From positions 1-64,000 of the forward strand of contig JAICQE010000002.1 in the NCBI GenBank assembly GCA_025938035.1: DNA of 64,000 nucleotides, written 5' to 3'. Positions 58,548 to 64,000 of this stretch are shown piece after piece (position 1 is the stretch's first letter; each line of letters begins with the position of its first letter). The notes beneath the pieces are model-generated. The model was not told where the DNA came from and made no database searches. It was given only the letters and a program-made list of their open reading frames with translations. Source of the DNA: Vicinamibacteria bacterium (lineage in GTDB: Bacteria > Acidobacteriota > Vicinamibacteria > Vicinamibacterales > UBA2999). The position numbers and the translations under genes are program-made.

Positions 58548-59424
58548 GCGACTGCTGCCGCAGCGCCGCGGCGCCGAGCAGGCCGCCCATGCCCATCGAT
58601 TCCACCGCGCTGCTGGGGATGAGCATCAGGGCGCCCTTCTCCTTGAGCCCCTCATACAGCATGTTCATCGCCCGCAAGTGCAGCGCCGTGGGGTCGTCGT
58701 GATACGCCTTGGCGGCCTCTGAAAACGAGTGGGCGATCTCGAGTTCGGCCTGGCCGAGGATGATGCGCGCCTGCTTCTCCCTCGCGGCCTGCGCTTCGCG
58801 CGACATCGCATCCTGCAGCGCGACGGGAATCACGACGTCGCGCATTTCCACCGCCGAGACGGTCACGCCCCACGGCGTGGACCGCTGATCGATCAGCTGC
58901 TGAAGGTCCGCTTCGATCTTTTCGCGGCCGCGCAAGAGGTCGGTCAGCGCCGTGCGGCCGATGATGTCGCGCAGGGCGGTCTGCGCGGCCCAGCTGATCG
59001 CCGTGCGGTAGTTCTGCACCTCCAGCGCCGCCTTTTCGGCGTCGTGCACCATCCAGAAGAGCACCGCGTCGACGTTGACCGGGACGGTATCGGACGTCAG
59101 CGTCTGTTCGGCGGCAAAGCCGGTGGTGATCGTTCGCTGGTCGATCCAGGACGACACTGAATCGACGAAGGGCAGCACCCAGAACAATCCAGGGCCGCGG
59201 AGCCCGACGTAACGGCCGAGCCGCAGCACCACGCCGCGCTCCCATTGCTGCGCGACACGCGGCGACTGCATCAGCACCAGCCCGGCGAGGATGATGATCG
59301 TCGGGGCGACGGCGGTCTCGGCCTGAACGCCGACGATCACCGCCGCAGCGACCGCGACGATGAAGATCGCCAGCGAGATGACGTTGAGGCGCGGCGCGTT
59401 GACAGGAATGGCGATGTCGGCCAT
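58519..59424 (-). CDS. Slipin/stomatin-like SPFH membrane protein
   Basis: 301 aa. Two N-terminal hydrophobic segments and a short linker are followed by the SPFH/band-7 domain: RVAQQWERGVVLRLGRYVGL, GPGLFWVLPFVDSVSSWIDQ, RTITTGFAAEQTLTSDTVPV, NVDAVLFWMV and LRDIIGRTALTDLLRGREKI. A C-terminal coiled region follows (AMSREAQAAREKQARIILGQ). It is a membrane-scaffold protein. Its ATG overlaps the GntR stop by one base. No NfeD partner gene is adjacent. Confidence 0.92.
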   Translation of the reverse strand: MADIAIPVNAPRLNVISLAIFIVAVAAAVIVGVQAETAVAPTIIILAGLVLMQSPRVAQQWERGVVLRLGRYVGLRGPGLFWVLPFVDSVSSWIDQRTITTGFAAEQTLTSDTVPVNVDAVLFWMVHDAEKAALEVQNYRTAISWAAQTALRDIIGRTALTDLLRGREKIEADLQQLIDQRSTPWGVTVSAVEMRDVVIPVALQDAMSREAQAAREKQARIILGQAELEIAHSFSEAAKAYHDDPTALHLRAMNMLYEGLKEKGALMLIPSSAVESMGMGGLLGAAALRQQSLTDSGGEVK

Positions 59425-59807
59425 TACGAATCTCCCTTTCGATGTGCCTGAAGCCCTTCGAGGATGTCGTCGAGCGTGAAGCCGGCGGCCGAGGCGTCCG
59501 CCAGGAGCCGGGTGATGAAAGTGCGAAGCCGGCGCTCGTGCTGCTTTGGCGGGTGGGCCTGTGCCGGCGTCGCGCTCACGAACGTGCCGACGCCGCGGCG
59601 CGTCTCGAGGATGCCCGCGCGTTCGAGCTCGGCGTAGACGCGCGCGACCGTGTTGGCGTTGACGCTCAGTTCAACGGCGAGCTGGCGGACGGTCGGCAGC
59701 TGGTCGCCGGCCGCCAGGCGGCCGGTGGCGATGGCCGCGCGCAGGGCCCGATCGAGCTGCGCATAGATCGGCGTGCGGTCCCGCGAATCGACGGAGACGA
59801 TCGCCAC
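59424..59807 (-). CDS. GntR-family repressor, YtrA type
   Basis: 127 aa, GTG start. The N-terminal GntR helix-turn-helix reads RTPIYAQLDRALRAAIATGR, LAAGDQLPTVRQLAVELSVN, ANTVARVYAELERAGILETR and RGVGTFVS. The C-terminal part is the short helical YtrA-type region, without a ligand-binding domain. The operator palindrome 59,817-59,836 is located inside its promoter, so it is probably autoregulated. It is translationally coupled to the slipin gene. Confidence 0.92.
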   Translation of the reverse strand: MAIVSVDSRDRTPIYAQLDRALRAAIATGRLAAGDQLPTVRQLAVELSVNANTVARVYAELERAGILETRRGVGTFVSATPAQAHPPKQHERRLRTFITRLLADASAAGFTLDDILEGLQAHRKGDS

Positions 59808-59814
59808 GCGGACG

Positions 59815-59843
59815 ATTGTACTAGTAGATTAGTACACTGTCAA
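59815..59843 (-). promoter_or_regulatory. Sigma-70 promoter of the GntR-slipin operon with internal operator
   Basis: On the minus strand TTGACA (59,843-59,838), a 17-bp spacer and TACAAT (59,820-59,815). The spacer and -10 edge carry a perfect palindrome TGTACTA-N6-TAGTACA (59,817-59,836), a form typical of YtrA-type operators. The expected transcript start is about 59,808, one base before the GTG at 59,807. Confidence 0.75.
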
Positions 59844-60157
59844 CAGCACCGGCAGCGGCCGCCCGGCCCGTGTCCTTCGCTCAGGATGCGGCCGTCGCGC
59901 GCAGCCAGCGTGACGCCGATCGCCCGGCCGTCCTCGAGGCGCAGCGTCAGCGGCCGGCCGATCAGCGAGACGTCGGTCACTTCGCAGTCCGTGGCACCTT
60001 CGATCCGGTGCAGACCGGGGACCGGCATGCCGGAGCCGACCAGCATGCCCTGATAGCGCGTGATCGAGTAGCGGACTTGCCGCAGGACTGTTCCATCCTG
60101 GAACAGTTCGCCGACGCCGGTGAGCTCCTCGACGATTTTGAAAGTCGCCTGCTGCAC
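59840..60157 (-). CDS. Small protein of unknown function
   Basis: 105 aa, ATG 60157. It starts MQQATFKIVEELTGVGELFQ, has a short alpha/beta body (LRQVRYSITRYQGMLVGSGM, ATDCEVTDVSLIGRPLTLRL) and ends in CRCC. The ends with a Cys-Arg-Cys-Cys are unusual and might bind metal. No family recognised. Its 3' end overlaps the -35 of the GntR promoter on the same strand. Confidence 0.55.
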   Translation of the reverse strand: MQQATFKIVEELTGVGELFQDGTVLRQVRYSITRYQGMLVGSGMPVPGLHRIEGATDCEVTDVSLIGRPLTLRLEDGRAIGVTLAARDGRILSEGHGPGGRCRCC

Positions 60158-60242
60158 GTTGCCATCTTACTTGCACGCGCGCGCGCATGGTATAAGTCCC
60201 GGCGCTCAGGACAGGTCCTGCGCTTCGCAAGTGAGGAGAGCG

Positions 60243-60959
60243 ATGAAAAAGATTCTTGGTGTGCTGGTGGCTGCGGCGTTGTGTTCAGCGACCGACGCGG
60301 CGGCGGCGAATTGCAACGATGTCCCCTCGGCCTCAGAGTTGCGCCAGGCGATGCTGGCCGCAGCAAAGCTTCCAAACGCCGGCGGTCTCTTTGGAGGCGC
60401 GCGGATGTGGGGCGCTGTGGTGAACCGCGACGGCGAGATCTGCGCGTATATCACGACGACCGCCGATCCGACGCAGGTGTGGCCCGGCAGCCAGGCCATC
60501 GCAAAAGCGAAGGCCTACACCGCGAACGCGTTCAGCCTCGACACGCTGGCCCTGTCAACGGCGCGGTTGTACACGTTCACGCAGCCAGGCCATTCACTGT
60601 GGAGCCTCGGCCAGTCCAATCTGTGGCATCCGTCGCTCAACGCGCCGCCCGGCGGTCAGGCTGGAGGAACCAACCAGATCGGCGGCGGATTGATCTTTTT
60701 CGGCGGTGGCGTCCCGATCTATCAGGGAACCAAACTGGTCGGCGGTCTCGGTATCAGTGGCGACACGTCGTGCGCAGATCACGAGATCGCGAAGCGCACA
60801 CGCAACGAGCTGGGCATGAATCCACCCGGTGGCGCGCTTGTCGATGACATCACGTACAGCGTTCCGGACGGAGCTTCGGTGTTTACGCATCCGCGGTGTA
60901 TCAATACATGGCGCAACGGCGCGTTCATCGGAGAGGAAGCCGTAGCCTCGGGTTACTGA
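60243..60959 (+). CDS. GlcG/HbpS-type heme-binding protein, exported
   Basis: 238 aa from MKKILGVLVAAALCSATDAA, with GGAGAG upstream; the frame from 60120 is rejected. Signal peptide, then the GlcG/HbpS fold: MWGAVVNRDGEICAYITTTA, WPGSQAIAKAKAYTANAFSL, GGGLIFFGGGVPIYQGTKLV and GGLGISGDTSCADHEIAKRT. These bind heme or small acids and often accompany oxidases. The gene is monocistronic with a strong hairpin downstream. Confidence 0.88.
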   Translation: MKKILGVLVAAALCSATDAAAANCNDVPSASELRQAMLAAAKLPNAGGLFGGARMWGAVVNRDGEICAYITTTADPTQVWPGSQAIAKAKAYTANAFSLDTLALSTARLYTFTQPGHSLWSLGQSNLWHPSLNAPPGGQAGGTNQIGGGLIFFGGGVPIYQGTKLVGGLGISGDTSCADHEIAKRTRNELGMNPPGGALVDDITYSVPDGASVFTHPRCINTWRNGAFIGEEAVASGY

Positions 60960-60969
60960 TGTCTTGCCT

Positions 60970-61009
60970 GCGGGCAGGAGATCGCGAGGACGCGTGATCT
61001 TCTGCCCGC
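60970..61009. terminator. Bidirectional terminator hairpin between convergent genes
   Basis: Arms GCGGGCAGGAGATC (60,970-60,983) and GATCTTCTGCCCGC (60,996-61,009) form a 14-bp stem with one mismatch and a 12-nt loop. It sits between the heme-binding gene (plus) and the M23 gene (minus) and can serve both. Confidence 0.7.
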
Positions 61010-61013
61010 TGCC

Positions 61014-61946
61014 TTATTGCGTGAGATCCTTCGTGACAGCCAGCACCGACAGCGGATCGACGCGCGCGTTGTTCAGCCGCACGCTCCAGTGCAGATGCGG
61101 CGCGGTCACGCGGCCGGTGCCGCCGACGAGTCCGACGACGTCGCCGCGCGTGATGTGATCCCCCTCCGTCACGCCGATCTCCTGGAGGTGGGCGAGCAGC
61201 GAGTAAAGCCCGAGACCGTGATCGAGGACCACGGTGTTGCCGGTGAAGTACAAGGGCCTGGCGAGCGCCACCTGGCCTGAGGCCGGGGCCGTGACCGGCG
61301 TACCCGCTTTGGCGCTGAAGTCGGTGCCGCTGTGCGGGCTCCTCGGCTGACCGTTATAGATGCTGCGCGCGCCAAAGCTGCTGTTCGGCGGGTCGCTGAC
61401 TGGCGCCTGAAAGGCGCCCTGCCACTGCCGCGGGGTGCCGGCGGCTTCGAAGATCGTCTGCAGCGCTGCGGCGTCCTGCTGGATGCGGGTGAGTTCACTG
61501 GCAGGCGGGTCAACGAAGTTTGCCGCCACCCGGAGGCGCCGGACCGGGTACTTCTTGTCGATCACCGTCAGCGTCTGGGCTGAGGCAATGGCGGCGGAAC
61601 CGGCCGGTGTGACGGCGACGTCGATCGGGTAGGTACCCGGCTTGACGTCGAGATCGATGCCGATCAGTCCCTGCCAGCGATCACCGACGCGCGCGAGGTG
61701 GATGGGGCGGCCAAAGATGGTGGCCGACGTGCCGGTCGCTTCGCAGCTGCACGTGACGTCGAGCCGCACGATATCCCCCGGCCCGCCGGTTTCAGCCGAC
61801 AGCACGGTTTGAATCACCGGCAGTGTCTGCGCACGGGCGTGGCTTCCGCCTTGCGGCGGAAGTACATACGCTCCAACCAGCGTGGCCGCCAACGTCGTCA
61901 CCGCAATCCGGGTCGGCTGCATGTCGCTATAGCGATTTAGACGCAT
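61014..61946 (-). CDS. M23-family metallopeptidase, exported
   Basis: 310 aa from ATG 61946; ATG codons at 61922 and 61973 are alternatives. The signal peptide includes a REP-like insertion (residues near VLPPQGGSHARA). A beta domain follows, then a C-terminal LytM/M23 domain: PHSGTDFSAKAGTPVTAPAS, LDHGLGLYSLLAHLQEIG and APHLHWSVRLN. This supplies the metal-binding HxxxD and HxH. It cleaves peptidoglycan cross-links or is an activator. The frame reaching 62141 is too long and overlaps the divergent gene. Confidence 0.88.
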   Translation of the reverse strand: MRLNRYSDMQPTRIAVTTLAATLVGAYVLPPQGGSHARAQTLPVIQTVLSAETGGPGDIVRLDVTCSCEATGTSATIFGRPIHLARVGDRWQGLIGIDLDVKPGTYPIDVAVTPAGSAAIASAQTLTVIDKKYPVRRLRVAANFVDPPASELTRIQQDAAALQTIFEAAGTPRQWQGAFQAPVSDPPNSSFGARSIYNGQPRSPHSGTDFSAKAGTPVTAPASGQVALARPLYFTGNTVVLDHGLGLYSLLAHLQEIGVTEGDHITRGDVVGLVGGTGRVTAPHLHWSVRLNNARVDPLSVLAVTKDLTQ

Positions 61947-62024
61947 CGAGCCGGCTGCAGGTTGTAACGCCATCTCATTAGTTCCACCCGCGGCAGGCGC
62001 GTAGGATGGCGGAAGGAGACGAAC

Positions 62025-62219
62025 ATGGCCGAGAAGACCGGGGACCGGAACGAAGGCAAGCAGGGTGCGCGGCGGCCGATGGCGCCACAGCCTGCGAAAG
62101 GCGACGAGCAGGATAAGGAACCTCACCCGGACGAACGTCACCCCGACGGGGAAGGACGCGACCGCCCGCCGTCGGATCGGCCGCGCGGCACGGAGAGTCC
62201 GTGGCTCGGTGGCGGCTAG
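62025..62219 (+). CDS. Small disordered charged protein
   Basis: 64 aa from an ATG with AAGGAGA and good spacing. Nearly all residues are charged, Pro or Gly (MAEKTGDRNEGKQGARRPMA, ending SPWLGGG). There is no ordered domain. The strong ribosome site and the divergent position relative to the M23 gene support a real gene. Role unknown. Confidence 0.6.
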   Translation: MAEKTGDRNEGKQGARRPMAPQPAKGDEQDKEPHPDERHPDGEGRDRPPSDRPRGTESPWLGGG

Positions 62220-62331
62220 GGACGCGGTGGATCGTCACAATCACCCCCTCGATTTATCGGCCGCGCGCGCGGGGCCATGAGCCCGCGCCATGAGCCCTCT
62301 CGCATTTTTCAAATGCGCCTAGCGCCGATTT

Positions 62332-62384
62332 CGTGGGGCGAGCCTTGCAGGCTCGCCTCGCGAACCCGCAGGGTTCGCGCCACG
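62332..62384. repeat. REP-like double hairpin, family B (reverse orientation)
   Basis: CGTGGGGCGAGCCTTGCAGG, then CTCGCCTCGCGAACCCGCAG and GGTTCGCGCCACG. It is the reverse complement of the type at 50,069. It lies between the small disordered gene and the 3' end of the next secreted-protein gene. Confidence 0.8.
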
Positions 62385-62394
62385 GAAGTGAAAT

Positions 62395-63294
62395 CTAGGG
62401 GATCACGGTGCTCGTGCGGACGTCGCCGCCCGTGACCCCAATCATCAGCTGCGGGCCGTAGTTGTTCTCCTGGCACACGTATTCGAAAGGCTCGATGCCC
62501 GGGTTCCAACGCTTGGTGTAGCCGCTCGTCCACGGCGCCGTATACGCGCCCGGGTCGTCAACGGTGATTTCGTATCTCAGGGTGTTGAAGTCGGTGCGCG
62601 TCACCCGTTCGACGGTGTGGAGCCGGCCGGTGTGCGGCATTCCCCAGCGTTCGAGCCAGGCGTTCTCGTTGAAGCCGACCGTATCGATCACCAGCGTGTC
62701 GCCGTCCCACCATCCGATTGAATGTCCGAAGTAGCTCGGCTCCACGATCGCGGGATGCGATCGGCCATCCATATAGATGACGCGGAACGAATGCGCTCCA
62801 CCCGTTTGAAACAGGTAGATGCGCCCGCTGCCCGGCAGGTTCAGCAGCTCGATGCCGTACGCGGTTTGAAACGCGCGCGCCGCGGGCGACGGCTTGCAGC
62901 GCGTATACGGCTCGTCCGCGAGAAAACGGGCGTGACGCACATCGAGCAGGGCCTTCGCCCATGGCTGTATCGGAATCTTGTCGAGGTGGACGAGACCGGG
63001 CCGCGGCTGGCCGCCGGGCCTCTCGTAGTTGCTGGGGATTGTTGTGAGCGGCTCGCCGCCGTCCCACATGCCGGTCTGGCTTGGCGCCGCGCCAAGGTTG
63101 ATGGTGCCGTCCGGCCAGCGCGGAGCAGCGGGCGCCGGTGCCGCTGGTTTCGCGCCGCCACCGCGGCCTGCCCTGAGCTCAGTCGCCCCTCGAGCGTCCT
63201 CGGGGCGACCCTGAGGCTCTCGAAGGGTCGAAGGGCCTTGAGCGACAGCTGTGGCGGGAAACAGCAGGGCCAGGACGATCGCGACGATGCGCAT
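62395..63294 (-). CDS. Secreted protein of unknown function, Acidobacteria-type
   Basis: 299 aa. Signal peptide (MRIVAIVLALLFPATAVAQG), Pro/Ala-rich linker, then a domain with PWAKALLDVRHARFLADEPY, TRCKPSPAARAFQTAYGIEL, GSGRIYLFQTGGAHSFRVIY, YFGHSIGWWDGDTLVIDTVG and EVTRTDFNTLRYEITVDDPG-type strands. I have seen this domain often in Acidobacteria but cannot name it. Monocistronic. Confidence 0.75.
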   Translation of the reverse strand: MRIVAIVLALLFPATAVAQGPSTLREPQGRPEDARGATELRAGRGGGAKPAAPAPAAPRWPDGTINLGAAPSQTGMWDGGEPLTTIPSNYERPGGQPRPGLVHLDKIPIQPWAKALLDVRHARFLADEPYTRCKPSPAARAFQTAYGIELLNLPGSGRIYLFQTGGAHSFRVIYMDGRSHPAIVEPSYFGHSIGWWDGDTLVIDTVGFNENAWLERWGMPHTGRLHTVERVTRTDFNTLRYEITVDDPGAYTAPWTSGYTKRWNPGIEPFEYVCQENNYGPQLMIGVTGGDVRTSTVIP

Positions 63295-63459
63295 GCGACG
63301 CGGACGATCCTACACACTTTCCCCGTTTCTCAGCCGCCCTGTTAATAGTGACAGGGGAAGTGCTGGAATTTTTGCCATCTGGATCAACACCCAATCAGAC
63401 CGCACAATCGGCCCGCCATCGTGACCGTCCGCAAACCCATTGGCAGCGTGGAGGACGAA

Positions 63460-63696
63460 ATGGAAGCTCTGGTTCAACGTGTGCGCGGAGAGTTTCGTGA
63501 GATGCCCGGATTGCGGCTCACGTTCGCCCAGGCATGTCGCCTCTGGCAGATGGACTCAACCACCTGCGCAGTAGTGCTCGAGCGCCTGACTCGCGATGGT
63601 GTCCTGCTTCGAACTCGGCAAGGGCACTACATCGCCGCCCCACGCGCACGCCAGCTGGGTGCACCGCTCGATCGATCTCAGCGGGCTGCTTCATAG
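63460..63696 (+). CDS. Small winged-helix-like microprotein (EMPGL family, copy B)
   Basis: 78 aa from ATG 63460, preferred over GTG 63421 for its GGAGG site. Shared pattern EMPGLRLTFAQACRLWQM, a Cys (TTCAVVLERLTRDGVLLRTR) and a wing-like end (QGHYIAA), then a variable tail. No TGGC-N7-TTGC motif was found upstream, unlike copies A and C. The following gene is a zinc-ribbon protein on the same strand, 11 bp away. Confidence 0.75.
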   Translation: MEALVQRVRGEFREMPGLRLTFAQACRLWQMDSTTCAVVLERLTRDGVLLRTRQGHYIAAPRARQLGAPLDRSQRAAS

Positions 63697-63707
63697 GCGG
63701 CAAATCC

Positions 63708-63926
63708 ATGCGCATACCTGTCTGCCATTGCTCCCGGTGCCACTCGCCAAATACGATCCGCGTCCATAAGGAACGGTGCGAACACTGGTATTGCTACGAC
63801 TGCGGCCGTAGTTTCGACGTGCCGATCGCCGAAGACACCGGCGTCAGTCAGGGCTCAACCGCACCGCCTCCTCGATCGCCCCAGCTCATTGGTTCCGCCC
63901 GCCAGACATCAGTACGATCCGCTTAG
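63708..63926 (+). CDS. Small zinc-ribbon-like protein
   Basis: 72 aa from ATG 63708. The N-terminal half has CHCSRCHSPNTIRVHKERCE and HWYCYDCGRSFDVP: two CxxC pairs that fit a zinc ribbon of the kind in small transcription or transposon-linked proteins. The tail is disordered. It follows the copy B microprotein by 11 bp and is followed by a start with TAGTG overlap. Function unknown; DNA- or RNA-binding is possible. Confidence 0.65.
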   Translation: MRIPVCHCSRCHSPNTIRVHKERCEHWYCYDCGRSFDVPIAEDTGVSQGSTAPPPRSPQLIGSARQTSVRSA

Positions 63927-64000
63927 TGACCGAACAAAAGGGGTTCAGCACTTCGGATCATCGGCGGCGAATCGACACCCTGGGGAAAGAGCTCGACGAA
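63926..64000 (+). CDS. Start of a further gene (partial)
   Basis: GTG 63926 overlaps the preceding TAG by one base, and the frame stays open to the window edge (25 codons: VTEQKGFSTSDHRRRIDTLG, then KELDE). It could be coupled to the zinc-ribbon gene. The visible part is too short to identify. Confidence 0.35.
   Translation, partial: MTEQKGFSTSDHRRRIDTLGKELDE

Overview
High-GC bacterial DNA with no rRNA, tRNA, CRISPR array or IS transposase that I can see. The gene content (a PQQ-type sugar dehydrogenase, tannase, many small secreted proteins, an amidase-GerMN-rph-rdgB cluster, bactofilin, dispersed REP-like palindromes) suggests a soil Acidobacteriota, perhaps Vicinamibacteria. That placement is an inference from style and content, not from a marker gene.

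Region 1 (1-24,804, all minus strand) is a contractile injection system of the extracellular (eCIS, Afp/PVC/MAC-like) kind. Reading in the transcribed direction it has: a sigma-54 activator with a degenerate receiver (24,804-23,425); a candidate sigma-54 promoter (23,236-23,221); then 23 closely spaced or overlapping genes. These are a winged-helix protein, a beta-sandwich protein, a small charged protein, two sheaths, a tube, two small assembly proteins, a third very large sheath, a second tube, the DUF4255 terminator, an AAA+ ATPase, two unknown proteins (one Arg-rich, in a possible tape-measure position), a LysM tube-initiator, a gpD-like hub, a gpV/VgrG-like spike, an unknown protein, gp25, two baseplate-J proteins, a gpI-like protein and a partial gene running off the window. 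No toxin or cargo gene is recognisable inside the window.

Region 2 (25,000-36,200) holds a folD homologue that lacks the usual catalytic lysine, a nested palindromic element, a sorbosone/glucose dehydrogenase, a polysaccharide deacetylase, bactofilin, a serine beta-lactamase-like hydrolase, a GT87/GT2 glycosyltransferase pair, an MFS transporter with an in-frame TGA near its apparent N terminus, a PAS histidine kinase and a small acetyltransferase.

Region 3 (36,300-53,600) has a tannase/feruloyl esterase, several secreted or membrane proteins, a metallo-beta-lactamase-fold enzyme, a 2OG-oxygenase/DUF6625 glycosyltransferase pair, a degenerate HD-GYP protein, a DUF5715-like M15-type peptidase, an outer-membrane barrel, a TauE/SafE permease translationally coupled to coaA, and a second MBL-fold gene broken by an in-frame TAG.

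Region 4 (53,600-64,000) has the amidase-GerMN-rph-rdgB cluster, a GntR/YtrA-type repressor with its own promoter-operator followed by a slipin, a GlcG-type heme-binding protein, an M23 peptidase, and small regulatory or zinc-ribbon proteins.

Two cross-cutting themes stand out. First, three divergent copies of one small winged-helix family (43,762; 54,270; 63,460) are scattered in the window. Two of them, like the eCIS operon, are preceded by a strong TGGC-N7-TTGCT sigma-54 motif. Second, at least two families of REP-like palindromes are inserted between genes and in several cases supply the last codons or stop of the adjacent gene.
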